Shown: positions 7,582 through 14,191, numbered from the stretch's first letter. The stretch is 47,889 nt of DNA from Pseudomonadota bacterium (GCA_023433445.1 JAEZCS010000002.1:1-47889); one strand, 5' to 3'. Made by a program: numbers and translations. The notes: a model not told the origin generated them from the sequence alone.

Positions 7582-7912
7582 GGATCATGCTTTCCAGTTC
7601 GCGGCGCTTCGGGCTGGCTTTCACAAACTCTCGCGCCAGATATTTCATGTCGATCCCGGCCCACTTCTCGAACGAGGTTTCGCCCATCTGGTGCTGCCGG
7701 TGGTGGCAGTCGTGGCAAAGGCTGATCGTCCAGCAGTCGGACGGCTTGGTCCCCATCCCGCCATCGGTGCCGGTGCGGACGTGGGCCACCTCAATGGCCG
7801 CCGTCGAACCGCAGGCGCAGCAGGCATGAGAGCGAACGAAGTTACAGTGGGCGATGGACCGCTTGCGCAGTTTGGCCTCACTGGACCTTTTCGGGATGCG
7901 ACGTGGGAGCAT
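7574..7912 (-). CDS. DUF968-like HNH nuclease
   Basis: 112 aa from ATG 7912, which overlaps the upstream stop as TAATG. It has a zinc-finger HNH core: CCAC near residue 31, AHVRTGTDGGMGTKPSDCW, CHDCHHRQH near 66-74. The GGMGTKPSD loop with flanking Cys and His is characteristic of the DUF968 / Rap-type recombination nucleases found near annealing proteins and SSB. It probably cleaves branched or flap DNA during phage recombination (family inference). It differs from the homing-type HNH genes around it. Confidence 0.75.
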   Translation of the reverse strand: MLPRRIPKRSSEAKLRKRSIAHCNFVRSHACCACGSTAAIEVAHVRTGTDGGMGTKPSDCWTISLCHDCHHRQHQMGETSFEKWAGIDMKYLAREFVKASPKRRELESMIHG

Positions 7913-8340
7913 TATGCGGCCCTCCGCTGCTTTGCCTCGGCAAGCGCGGCCTTGCGCGCATCGCTGCGGCAATATGCCTTGAACCCCGGCGCGTTCAGGT
8001 TCTCTTTTTGCGTGCCCCATTTCAGATTGGCCGGCTTATTGTTCAGGGCATTTTCGTCACGATGGATGACCACGGCTCGATCGAACGGCTTGACGCCGTG
8101 GAATGCTTCGCAGACGAGTTGGTGGACCTTCATGTTGCCAAAGCGGCGGGTCCAAAGGCTCAGATAGACATGCGATGCGCCCTTCTTGGCTGATCGCTTC
8201 ACGCCTAAAACTGGCTCGGGAGTGTACATGCGATAACCTCCGTTTGGGAGCGGCGCATATCCGGGCGGCAAGAGTATCCTGCCCTCGCTACTAGCGAGCA
8301 TGCCGGGATATGACGGGACGGGTTTCCAGATTTCAGCCAT
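7912..8340 (-). CDS. Free-standing HNH homing endonuclease (NUMOD4 + HNH)
   Basis: 142 aa. An N-terminal NUMOD4 motif (EIWKPVPSYPGMLASSEGRI) is followed by an HNH_3 core: VHQLVCEAFHG, VIHRDENALNNKPANLKWGT. NUMOD4-HNH proteins are site-specific endonucleases of phages, usually mobile. It is wedged between ssb (2 bp upstream) and the DUF968-like gene (1-bp overlap). It is one of several HNH genes in the recombination block. The C-terminus (ARKAALAEAKQRRAA) is basic and helical. Confidence 0.85.
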   Translation of the reverse strand: MAEIWKPVPSYPGMLASSEGRILLPPGYAPLPNGGYRMYTPEPVLGVKRSAKKGASHVYLSLWTRRFGNMKVHQLVCEAFHGVKPFDRAVVIHRDENALNNKPANLKWGTQKENLNAPGFKAYCRSDARKAALAEAKQRRAA

Positions 8341-8342
8341 GA

Positions 8343-8723
8343 CTAGAAGGGCACGGAATCATCGAGCGGTTCGTCGCGGTAGGACTGCTGATTGCCGCCG
8401 CCTCCCGATCGCTCCTGTCGCTGCCCGTCTTGCCGCCCGCCTTGAAGGGTCACATGATCGGCACGGCACTGGAGATAGGTCTTGCCGTCATGCTCGCGGG
8501 TGGACACTTCGCCAATGACAGTGACTTTCGTGCCCTTTGGCAGAAGTTCGGCCAACTGGTGGGAGCCCTTGCCCCACTTGGTTACGTCCCACCAGGTCGT
8601 GGTCTTGCGGTCGCCATATCCAGTGTTCACCGCGACCGAGAAGCTGCACAGCGGCGTCCCATCCTGAGTATTCTTGGTGACGGCATCCTTACCGGTCACC
8701 CCTGCGATTGTCACTACTTGCAC
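8343..8723 (-). CDS. ssb: Single-stranded DNA-binding protein
   Basis: 126 aa. The OB fold covers ~1-100: VTIAGVTGKDAV, then FSVAVNTGYGD, TTWWDVTKWGK, GTKVTVIGEVSTREHDGK. A Gly/Gln/Arg-rich linker leads to an acidic tip, DDSVPF, the conserved peptide by which SSBs recruit partner proteins. It coats phage ssDNA during replication and recombination. It sits between two HNH genes, close to the Rad52-like annealing gene with which it likely works. Its start overlaps the upstream HNH gene by 10 bp. Confidence 0.95.
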   Translation of the reverse strand: MQVVTIAGVTGKDAVTKNTQDGTPLCSFSVAVNTGYGDRKTTTWWDVTKWGKGSHQLAELLPKGTKVTVIGEVSTREHDGKTYLQCRADHVTLQGGRQDGQRQERSGGGGNQQSYRDEPLDDSVPF

Positions 8724-9286
8724 TGTGCTGCCCTTCCGTGGTTCTGGTGGTATCCCTGATCACGCAGGGCATTGGTTCTGGCAGCGACAGCATCGGCAAA
8801 ATTGCCGAAGCGACCTACCTGCTTTTTCGAGCAACGGACCAGCCATTTTGACCGGCTCCGATCCCAACAGACGCCGGGAACGCCGCTGGTGTTTTTGTGA
8901 CTGGCTCCGATGTTCCGGTTGTTTTCCGCAACCGATACTTCGCGGAGGTTATGCGGGCGGTTGTCCATCCGATCACCGTTGATATGGTCAACCTGGTCCG
9001 GCCAGTAGCCATGCAGCATGCAGAAGATTGCGCGGTGGGCGCGGACGCGGCGGTCAAATATGTTCCCGTGTTGATAGCCATGGGTGATGGCCGTCAGCGC
9101 CTCGGTGCCAGCGTAGCGCTTGTTCCAAACCGCGCAGACGCCATTAGCTTTCCGCTCTGTAGCAGCCACGAACAAATCGACTGATCGCACCCGCCAAAAC
9201 AGCTTGCCCGTTTCGGGATCGTAGCGGAGCAGCCGCCGCAGCAAGGCAGCGTCAAGCGTCCCTGCGAGGGTGACAATCTGTGTCAT
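8714..9286 (-). CDS. HNH endonuclease with AP2 DNA-binding domain
   Basis: 190 aa. The N-terminal part (RLLRYDPETGKLFWRVR) is typical of phage HNH genes. The HNH core is RVRAHRAIFCMLHGYWPDQV, then DHINGDRMDNRPHNLREVS. The C-terminal part (GVPGVCWDRSRSKWLVRCS, then GRFGNFADAVAARTNALRD) matches an AP2 domain. This HNH-AP2 layout is a known homing endonuclease type. ATG 9286 overlaps the upstream rad52-like stop as ATGA, and its end overlaps ssb by 10 bp. Confidence 0.9.
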   Translation of the reverse strand: MTQIVTLAGTLDAALLRRLLRYDPETGKLFWRVRSVDLFVAATERKANGVCAVWNKRYAGTEALTAITHGYQHGNIFDRRVRAHRAIFCMLHGYWPDQVDHINGDRMDNRPHNLREVSVAENNRNIGASHKNTSGVPGVCWDRSRSKWLVRCSKKQVGRFGNFADAVAARTNALRDQGYHQNHGRAAQCK

Positions 9287-9936
9287 GCTGCTGCTTTCTT
9301 CTTCTTGTGGAGAGCGGCCATCGCGTCGTCGAAACGCGATTGCGGGATGGTCTTGAGGCTGGTGACGCCCATGAATTTGCAGAAGGCTTGAAGGTCCGCC
9401 TGCACATCATCAGCGGCGTTCTGGAGGCGGATTAACTGCTCCTCGGTGACAAGCTGATCCTGTCGCGGGAGAACCGGTGCTACCGCCGAGCCAGCAGCGC
9501 GACGGAGCTTCGCTAGGCCCTGTTCTGTCCAGCGCGCCCACTTGCCGTTGCGCAGCTCACATTCTGCCCAAGTGCTATCCAGATCATAGAGATAGCGACC
9601 GATGCCCCACAGCACGGCAGCGCGCTTGAAGGCGTCACTGATCGCGCCCTTTTCCGCTTCAATGTCGGTGTCGCCCGCGCCGTTGGCTTTCCAGATCCAT
9701 TCGCCATCGACCTTGATCCCGATGCGACAGATGGTCTTGCCGTTCGCGTGGGGATAGTCGCACTGCCAGTTTCCGGGGCCGCAGACTTCATCCAGGCGGC
9801 GCATCACATCGCGCGCGTCGATATAGGCCAGCGCCATCGCCTTGGGCGCGTCGGGGTTTTTGGTTGAAACCGACTGCGCGCGCCAGCTAATTGCTTCGGG
9901 CGGGAACGCGCGGGCCAGTGCATCAAACATGCTCAT
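9283..9936 (-). CDS. Rad52/Rad22-family single-strand annealing protein
   Basis: 217 aa. The N-terminal ~140 residues match the Rad52/22 annealing fold: RAFPPEAISWRAQSV, YIDARDVMRRLDEVCGPGNW, VDGEWIWKANGAGDTDIEAEK, SDAFKRAAVLWGIGRYLYDL. The GAGDTDIEAEKGAISDAFKRA block is the family's hallmark. Such phage recombinases anneal complementary ssDNA for repair and genome recombination, usually with SSB and a RusA or Rap nuclease, all of which this phage has. The C-terminus ends in a Lys/Ala tail. It is flanked on both sides by HNH genes joined through ATGA overlaps. Confidence 0.92.
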   Translation of the reverse strand: MSMFDALARAFPPEAISWRAQSVSTKNPDAPKAMALAYIDARDVMRRLDEVCGPGNWQCDYPHANGKTICRIGIKVDGEWIWKANGAGDTDIEAEKGAISDAFKRAAVLWGIGRYLYDLDSTWAECELRNGKWARWTEQGLAKLRRAAGSAVAPVLPRQDQLVTEEQLIRLQNAADDVQADLQAFCKFMGVTSLKTIPQSRFDDAMAALHKKKKAAA

Positions 9937-10568
9937 GCGACGTGCCTCCAGTTGGTGCCGTTGACGATCCGCTCAATTGCTGACGGGCTAACGGAATAAT
10001 CTCGGCTGATACGGCGGCAGGATTCACCACTCGCCGCACGGCTCTTAATCTGATGGACATCACCCTCTTTGATCTTGGATGACGGATGGGCCTCTCCGCG
10101 AGGAAGCGGCATCCTGTTCGGCTTTTGCGCGTAAACAGCCCGATGCTTCGCTAGGATTGTTTCGCGATTGCGCTCGTAAGCAGCCCTCGCTCGCAGGCGG
10201 TCACACTCACAGCACTGGTTCATGCCATTTGCGGTTTTGCGCCCATGCTCAGCGAAAGAGTGCCCACGCTTGCAGTGGGTCTTCGGTTTTGAACCAGGCA
10301 CCCCGCGCCTGATATTTTCTGCGTTGGTTACGGGTTCTAGATGCGCTGGATTGGCGCAATCGCGGACGCGGCACAGATGGTCGATATGCAGGCCATCCGG
10401 GATCGGGCCAACAAACGCCTCATACGAAAGCCGATGAGACCGGCCCTTTCTCTTATTGAAGCAACCGGCCCCGTAGCCATCACGATCAAGAGACAACTGC
10501 CACCGCCAGCAACCGTCGGCATCCACGCGGACTCGATCCCGAATGTATTGTTGCACATCAGGCTGCAC
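9933..10568 (-). CDS. HNH homing endonuclease with C-terminal HTH
   Basis: 211 aa. HNH_3 core: CWRWQLSLDRDGYGAGCF, SHRLSYEAFVGPIPDGLHI, DHLCRVRDCANPAHLEPV, NAENIRRG. A Cys/His cluster follows (CKRGHSFAEHG, then CCECDRLR). The C-terminal ~50 residues (GEAHPSSKIKEGDVHQIKSR, then YSVSPSAIERIVNGTNW) form an HTH tail shared with the HNH proteins at 17559 and 41652, so the three look like paralogues. It lies between the Rad52-like and coiled-coil genes, overlapping both by a few bases. Confidence 0.88.
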   Translation of the reverse strand: MQPDVQQYIRDRVRVDADGCWRWQLSLDRDGYGAGCFNKRKGRSHRLSYEAFVGPIPDGLHIDHLCRVRDCANPAHLEPVTNAENIRRGVPGSKPKTHCKRGHSFAEHGRKTANGMNQCCECDRLRARAAYERNRETILAKHRAVYAQKPNRMPLPRGEAHPSSKIKEGDVHQIKSRAASGESCRRISRDYSVSPSAIERIVNGTNWRHVA

Positions 10569-11271
10569 GGCGGTCCTCCCTCACAAGAACTCCGGGAATC
10601 GTGCGCTTGCCTGCGTTGGCGTCCTTCTGCGCCTGCTCCAGCAGCCAAGCCTTCAGAAGTTCAGGCTGCGTCTGCTTGTAGTGCTTCAGGGCCTCCACCG
10701 GATCGACCAGTTCGGCAATCCAGTAGGACCGCAGCCCGATTGCGCGGCTTCCGCCCGCCGCATGAGCCTTCGCCTTGTCAGCCCGGTTGGCGGCGCGTTC
10801 GGCCTGGTCCGCTTCCTTGCGCGCCTGCTCGACACGTTCGATCGCTTCCAGATTGGCAGACGCGGCGGCGCGCTCGGCTTCCAGAGCAGCTTGACGCTTG
10901 GCTTCCGCTTCCTGCCGGGCCTTCTCGGCTTCCGCGCGCTGCTGCGCCTCCAGATGCTCCAGCCATGGCACAAGCGCCTTCTTTGCGGTGTCGGCGGCAA
11001 TGTCGCAGCGGTCCAGCAGAGGCTTCCAACGGGCTTGGACTGCCTTTGCCGCGTCATCGTGTGGCTTCTTCTCGGCTGCGCGCTCCTTGTCAGCATCCTT
11101 CTTGGCGGTGCGGATCATGTCGAGCAGCTTGCCGATCTCGTCAGCCTGCCCTTGGCTGGCAATCGGCTCGCCATCCAGAAACTGCTTGGCGTTCTCGATT
11201 AGCTCTTCGATGTGAAGACTGAAGGCATCGAACGGCGGGGGATTGTTTGATCCGATCCTGTCAGTGGACAT
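10558..11271 (-). CDS. Coiled-coil early phage protein, 237 aa
   Basis: I chose ATG 11271 (MSTDRIGSNN). Residues ~25-70 are helical. Residues ~75-175 form a long charged, Ala-rich coiled coil (repeats of AEAKRQAALEAERAAAS type). The C-terminal ~60 residues look globular (GLRSYWIAELVDPVEALKHY, ending in a basic segment). This kind of protein is common upstream of Rad52- or RecT-type genes in phage early operons, but no function is settled. Its start overlaps the upstream gene's stop by 11 bp and its end overlaps the HNH gene by 11 bp. Confidence 0.72.
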   Translation of the reverse strand: MSTDRIGSNNPPPFDAFSLHIEELIENAKQFLDGEPIASQGQADEIGKLLDMIRTAKKDADKERAAEKKPHDDAAKAVQARWKPLLDRCDIAADTAKKALVPWLEHLEAQQRAEAEKARQEAEAKRQAALEAERAAASANLEAIERVEQARKEADQAERAANRADKAKAHAAGGSRAIGLRSYWIAELVDPVEALKHYKQTQPELLKAWLLEQAQKDANAGKRTIPGVLVREDRRAA

Positions 11272-11437
11272 TGTAAATCTCCCGATTGCGCGCATCCCGC
11301 AGTTCTTCACGCAGGATTTCGTTTTCGTGGCGCAGGGCTTCCAGTTCGGCTTCGAGCGAATATTGCTCGTCCAGCCAGGCTTCGTATCCAGCCCAAAGGT
11401 CTTGCTCGCCGGGGCGGGTGAAGTTGTAGTGCTTCAT
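11261..11437 (-). CDS. Small coiled-coil protein, 58 aa
   Basis: ATG 11437 overlaps the end of the upstream gene by 4 bp, and its TGA lies inside the start of the next gene. After FTRPGEQDLWAGYEAW comes a leucine-heptad stretch (YSLEAELEALRHENEILREE), a short parallel coiled coil. It may pair with the coiled-coil protein encoded next. Function unknown. Confidence 0.55.
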   Translation of the reverse strand: MKHYNFTRPGEQDLWAGYEAWLDEQYSLEAELEALRHENEILREELRDARNREIYNVH

Positions 11438-11634
11438 TGCAGCACCTCCGCCAGCGCCTTGGGATCAATCCCTGCCTGCTCCAGGGCGAGGCAAAGGCGG
11501 TTCTTGCGATCTACCGCGCCCCAATAGAGACGGTCAGCCATGTGATCGTCATCAATGCGAGCCTCTGCCCGCGCTGTTGCGATCTGGTCCGCTGTTACAG
11601 CGTCCTTGCAAAGCTGGATGAGATCGGGCGTCAC
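11434..11634 (-). CDS. Small phage protein, 66 aa, GTG start
   Basis: GTG 11634 overlaps the upstream stop as GTGA, and this decides the start, since the open frame runs far upstream with no support. Product: VTPDLIQLCKDAVTADQIAT, then a helical domain ending in LCLALEQAGIDPKALAEVLQ. No family recognised. Confidence 0.55.
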   Translation of the reverse strand: MTPDLIQLCKDAVTADQIATARAEARIDDDHMADRLYWGAVDRKNRLCLALEQAGIDPKALAEVLQ

Positions 11635-11822
11635 TTGCTCATCTCCTTCAGTTTTCGCGCCAGCTTCGGGCGGCTCAACAGGGCGTCCAAACAGCGCACG
11701 AACTGCGTGACTTCGGAGCGTGAAAGCGGGTTGCTGATGCGGGCGAACTTGGCGACCTCGGCATCCGCCTGCGCCAGTTGCGCCTCTATGACTTCGCGCT
11801 TTAGGATGGGCTGGTGCTTCAT
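11631..11822 (-). CDS. Small helical phage protein, 63 aa
   Basis: ATG 11822 overlaps the upstream stop as ATGA. All-helical, basic product (REVIEAQLAQADAEVAKFAR, then FVRCLDALLSRPKLARKLKE). Unknown function; coupled on both sides. Confidence 0.55.
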   Translation of the reverse strand: MKHQPILKREVIEAQLAQADAEVAKFARISNPLSRSEVTQFVRCLDALLSRPKLARKLKEMSK

Positions 11823-12136
11823 GAGAGCCTCCGCTTTTCGTCAGCTGCGCGCTGGTATTGTTCCTGCATGGAAACGGGCGGTTCGCCGTGGATACGGTCC
11901 TGCTCCTGACGCTCTGCTGCATCGGCCAGTTCGTCATCCGTCATGGCGCGCCAGCCTTCGCCGCCACATTCCGAGCAAATCGGGCCAAACGGCCACATGA
12001 AGCCCAAATTGTCGCACTTGGGGCATTCAATCTCAGGGGTGTCAAAAGCTGTCACCCCTGCGCGATAATGCACGTCGCACGTGAACTTGCTGGCGACACA
12101 TTTCGGGCAATCAGCTTGCCAGTTATTCCGGATCAT
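11819..12136 (-). CDS. DnaJ-type zinc-finger-like protein, 105 aa
   Basis: ATG 12136 is favoured over the longer frame. It has three Cys pairs: CPKC near the start, CPKCDNLG and CSECGGEGW. The last two, with their CxxCxxxG spacing, resemble half of a DnaJ cysteine-rich domain. The C-terminal 45 residues are acidic and then basic helices (DDELADAAERQEQDRIHGEP). A zinc-binding accessory protein is likely; no J domain is present. Confidence 0.6.
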   Translation of the reverse strand: MIRNNWQADCPKCVASKFTCDVHYRAGVTAFDTPEIECPKCDNLGFMWPFGPICSECGGEGWRAMTDDELADAAERQEQDRIHGEPPVSMQEQYQRAADEKRRLS

Positions 12137-12314
12137 AATTCTGGTCCTCCTGCTCAATCGCAGTCAGCAGCGCGCACCGGTAATTGACGATGCCTTCGCG
12201 TTCCTTCATCGCCTCCGCGATCAGGTCGTAGGCTTGGCCAAAGCGGCCATCTTTCCATCCACCTGTACCTTCGTAGAGGTGGCGGGCCGGGATGCGGTCG
12301 TGACTGTCGCTCAT
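12123..12314 (-). CDS. Small hypothetical phage protein, 63 aa
   Basis: ATG 12314 overlaps the upstream stop as ATGA. Product: SDSHDRIPARHLYEGTGGWK, then a helix (FGQAYDLIAEAMKEREGIVN) and an acidic end. It overlaps the next gene by 14 bp. No family recognised. Confidence 0.5.
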   Translation of the reverse strand: MSDSHDRIPARHLYEGTGGWKDGRFGQAYDLIAEAMKEREGIVNYRCALLTAIEQEDQNYDPE

Positions 12315-12523
12315 GCGCCAATCCACCCCATCATGAGGCCCGTCAGGCCAGCGATGACCAGCAGGCCGATAACCTCGCCGCGTGTCATGCGGATGCTCTC
12401 GCGGCCTTCAGGATTGGCCCATGCAAAGCGAGCCTTGCGCACTGTTTCGGATTGCTGGATCCGCGCCTTGAGGTCGAAAACCTCATCCCATGCGGCGTCC
12501 ATGATCTGGCGGTGAGAGGTCAT
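12311..12523 (-). CDS. Small protein with C-terminal membrane helix, 70 aa
   Basis: ATG 12523 overlaps the upstream stop by ATGA. The N-terminal 45 residues are helical and charged. The last ~20 (GEVIGLLVIAGLTGLMMGWI) form one transmembrane helix, so this is a tail-anchored inner-membrane protein with a cytoplasmic domain. A role at the host membrane is possible; nothing specific is visible. Confidence 0.55.
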   Translation of the reverse strand: MTSHRQIMDAAWDEVFDLKARIQQSETVRKARFAWANPEGRESIRMTRGEVIGLLVIAGLTGLMMGWIGA

Positions 12524-12789
12524 TGGAATGCCTCCAGCGCCCGCTTGTGCTGCTCAGCAAAGCGCTCTACCGCTTGCTGACCATCTTCATGAACAATGGC
12601 GATCAGCCTACCGGGGGGCGTGTCCGACAGCATATTCATGCCGGTCACGATGCCCGTGATCTCGAAAGTGTCTTCTGTCTCGTAAGCCTCGGCGGGGCAG
12701 AAGCAGAAGAGGCCATCGCGGACGCCCATGGTTGCGTCCAGCACCCAAACGTCCTTCATCTTGCCGGTCTTAGATGCCTTAGACATCAT
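12520..12789 (-). CDS. Hypothetical phage protein, 89 aa
   Basis: Starts at ATG 12789 (or the next ATG). Beta-rich middle (KDVWVLDATMGVRDGLFCFC, then FEITGIVTGMNML) and a helical end (DGQQAVERFAEQHKRALEAF). No family recognised. It is preceded by a 69-bp gap containing a 7-bp inverted repeat (12826-12832 with 12842-12848), one of the few spacers in this operon. Confidence 0.5.
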   Translation of the reverse strand: MMSKASKTGKMKDVWVLDATMGVRDGLFCFCPAEAYETEDTFEITGIVTGMNMLSDTPPGRLIAIVHEDGQQAVERFAEQHKRALEAFQ

Positions 12790-12858
12790 GTTTCACTCCT
12801 TACGGAATATCTGAACTCATCATCGCCCTGCCCCGTGATGAGGCAGGGAAAGGGGAGG

Positions 12859-13098
12859 TCAGGTGGTGGTGTCCGAGCGGCGGTCATCATCGATGCTGCG
12901 CAGGATTTGCATGTTGTTCTCGGACTTGCGAAGCATGCGGGTCAGCGCAGCTTTCTGTGCGGGAGGCCATTGATCCGAGACGTCAACGTCAGTGCCTTCA
13001 TGCATCATGAAGCCGTCCACGATCAGGGAGTTGAGGACTTCGAACTCAGCGTCGGTTACGCTGATGCGGTAGCCCTTCTTGAGGCGAACCACCTTCAT
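12859..13098 (-). CDS. Hypothetical phage protein, 79 aa
   Basis: Starts at ATG 13098, overlapping the upstream stop as ATGA. KVVRLKKGYRISVTDAEFEV is a strand-rich N-terminus, followed by helices and a polar, charged tail. No domain recognised. Second gene of the left operon. Confidence 0.5.
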   Translation of the reverse strand: MKVVRLKKGYRISVTDAEFEVLNSLIVDGFMMHEGTDVDVSDQWPPAQKAALTRMLRKSENNMQILRSIDDDRRSDTTT

Positions 13099-13286
13099 AG
13101 CGCGTTCACCAGCGCTTCGATGCCGTCGCGGATTTCGCCAAGATTGGCGGCATGAAAAAGATGATTGCCGCGCTCGGATACGTTGAAGCCTGGCGTTGCA
13201 GGCCGGGCATCGAAGTGACGACCGCCGCAGACGCCGCTTTCGCCACCAGCCTCAAAAACCACAACGCGATATTTGTGCGCTGCCAT
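13095..13286 (-). CDS. First gene of the left early operon, 63 aa
   Basis: ATG 13286 is chosen because it follows GGAGAAG at a good distance and lies ~50 bp after the predicted promoter; the longer open frame would run through the promoter and operator. The product (MAAHKYRVVVFEAG start, then CGGRHFDARPATPG) is unrecognised. As the first gene read from the left promoter it should be the earliest and among the most strongly expressed left-arm genes on induction (inference). Confidence 0.55.
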   Translation of the reverse strand: MAAHKYRVVVFEAGGESGVCGGRHFDARPATPGFNVSERGNHLFHAANLGEIRDGIEALVNAL

Positions 13287-13341
13287 ACTTCTTCTCCATC
13301 TCTGGCCTTGCGGCCGGTGCCGTGTGGCTGTTGATGGAGGG

Positions 13342-13370
13342 ATAATCACAGATTGTGATGGTGCGGTCAA
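13342..13370 (-). promoter_or_regulatory. Left early promoter
   Basis: On the minus strand TTGACC (13365-13370), a 17-bp spacer and GATTAT (13342-13347). An operator dyad (13346-13358) overlaps the spacer and -10, and a second (13380-13392) lies upstream of the -35. It is the natural start for the operon running from 13286 to int, and its layout is that of a repressible early phage promoter. Confidence 0.7.
13346..13358. promoter_or_regulatory. Operator dyad, left site 1
   Basis: A perfect dyad TCACA-GAT-TGTGA covering the spacer and part of the -10 of the left promoter. It has the same form as sites at 13380, 14179 and 14214, so the same regulator, probably the CI-like repressor, should bind here and block transcription. 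Confidence 0.72.
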
Positions 13371-13379
13371 CAATTATTT

Positions 13380-13392
13380 TCACAGATTGTGA
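13380..13392. promoter_or_regulatory. Operator dyad, left site 2
   Basis: A perfect dyad TCACA-GAT-TGTGA, centred 34 bp from left site 1. Two single TCACA half-sites follow at 13402 and 13416. The 34-bp spacing matches that seen near the repressor gene. Confidence 0.7.
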
Positions 13393-13470
13393 TTTGAATA
13401 ATCACAGCCCGCGAATCACACGCTCGCCAGACGCGAGAATACATGGCTATTCCCGTTGTAGGAAAGGCAC

Positions 13471-13494
13471 AAAAAAGCCCCGCCGAAGCGAGGC
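13471..13494 (-). terminator. Rho-independent terminator after the repressor-membrane protein unit
   Basis: Read on the minus strand: GCCTCGC, a TTCG tetraloop, GCGGGGC and six T. The 7-bp stem has one G-U pair. It ends the leftward immunity transcript ~25 bp after the membrane-protein gene and ~100 bp before the left promoter, keeping the two units apart. Confidence 0.88.
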
Positions 13495-13518
13495 CGTGAG
13501 ATGAAATCTTAAATGGCC

Positions 13519-13797
13519 CTAGTCGACGGCTTGTTGATCTATCCGCCGTTTGCGCATGACTATGCGAATAATCGCCACAGCGACCGCGCCCGGCACGTAA
13601 GCCAGCAAACCCGATGAATTCCAAGGGCCGCCATTGGCAGAGCCAAAGCCGTAAATGATTACAGCGAGCACATAGGCTATGCCGACGCTTACAAAGCCGC
13701 CAGCGATCGGGTCATTCATGATGCGTTTGATGAGCGCCCATTCGATCAGCTTTGACAGCAGGTAAATCAATAGCGCCCCGCCAATAATTTGGCCCAT
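13519..13797 (-). CDS. Small membrane protein linked to the repressor
   Basis: 92 aa with three predicted transmembrane helices: IIGGALLIYLLSKLIEWALI, GGFVSVGIAYVLAVIIYGF and LLAYVPGAVAVAIIRIVM, then a basic end (RKRRIDQQ). It starts 18 bp after the repressor stop and is followed by the terminator, so it should be co-expressed with the repressor in the lysogen. A small membrane protein made from the prophage state fits superinfection exclusion or host membrane modification. That is inference; no family is recognised. Confidence 0.65.
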   Translation of the reverse strand: MGQIIGGALLIYLLSKLIEWALIKRIMNDPIAGGFVSVGIAYVLAVIIYGFGSANGGPWNSSGLLAYVPGAVAVAIIRIVMRKRRIDQQAVD

Positions 13798-13815
13798 ATT
13801 ACCCCCTTGGTTGGC

Positions 13816-14142
13816 TTAACCTTCAGTGCCGGTGCGGATGAGGGCTTTGGCGACCTCTGCCAGTTGGCGGCGCTGGGTCGCATCAGCATTCATCCAAATT
13901 TCGAGAATGTCATTATCCAAATCTCGTGGATCATGGTCGAGCAAGTGGCCTGGTGTTATCTTGAGCGCATCAGCCAAACGACGCAGCCATTTCGCGGACA
14001 GCCCGCGCTCGCCAGACTCCAGGTAACTGATCATATTGGCGTTGGTGCCAACCTCGGAGGCTAGATCCGCCTGCGTAAGGCCGCGGTATTCGCGCCACGC
14101 CTTAAGGTGATTGGGGCCGCCATTTTTCTCCTGATCGTCCAT
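13816..14142 (-). CDS. CI-like repressor, XRE-type HTH (108 aa)
   Basis: I chose ATG 14142. Residues ~10-70 form an XRE HTH: HLKAWREYRGLTQADLASEV, then GTNANMISYLESGERGLSAK, WLRRLADALKITPGHLL. The C-terminal ~35 residues are helical. There is no LexA-type peptidase domain, so induction must work otherwise than by RecA-stimulated self-cleavage. It is transcribed away from the Cro-like gene, with operators between them, the classic switch arrangement. An upstream in-frame ATG at 14211 would add 23 residues that span operators, so it is less likely. Confidence 0.8.
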   Translation of the reverse strand: MDDQEKNGGPNHLKAWREYRGLTQADLASEVGTNANMISYLESGERGLSAKWLRRLADALKITPGHLLDHDPRDLDNDILEIWMNADATQRRQLAEVAKALIRTGTEG

Positions 14143-14144
14143 AG

Positions 14145-14157
14145 TCACAATATGCCA
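14145..14157. promoter_or_regulatory. Degenerate operator at the repressor start
   Basis: TCACA-ATA-TGCCA: one perfect half-site and a decayed second half, centred 34 bp from the next site (14179-14191). It lies three bases upstream of the repressor ATG. It could mediate weak autoregulation, like a low-affinity third operator. Confidence 0.5.
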
Positions 14158-14158
14158 T

Positions 14159-14175
14159 GACGCCACATTGGCGTC
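14159..14175. promoter_or_regulatory. 7-bp perfect inverted repeat between operators
   Basis: GACGCCA-CAT-TGGCGTC. The sequence differs from the TCACA dyads and lies midway between two of them. It may be the site of a second regulator such as the Cro-like protein, or a hairpin in the repressor leader. Neither reading is shown by sequence alone. Confidence 0.45.
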
Positions 14176-14178
14176 GTC

Positions 14179-14191
14179 GCACAGATTGTGA
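14179..14191. promoter_or_regulatory. Operator dyad, switch region
   Basis: GCACA-GAT-TGTGA, one mismatch from the perfect dyad and the same core (CACAGATTGTGA) as both left sites. It overlaps the proposed -35 of the rightward promoter. Confidence 0.7.

Noticed and set aside
10341..11222. 293-aa plus-strand open frame
   Set aside because: It is opposite an HNH gene and a coiled-coil gene with good starts and overlaps; the product is Pro/Arg/Ser-rich with no domain.
12826..12848. 7-bp inverted repeat CCCTGCC/GGCAGGG inside the left operon
   Set aside because: No T run; could be chance in GC-rich DNA or an mRNA hairpin. Not strong enough for a feature.
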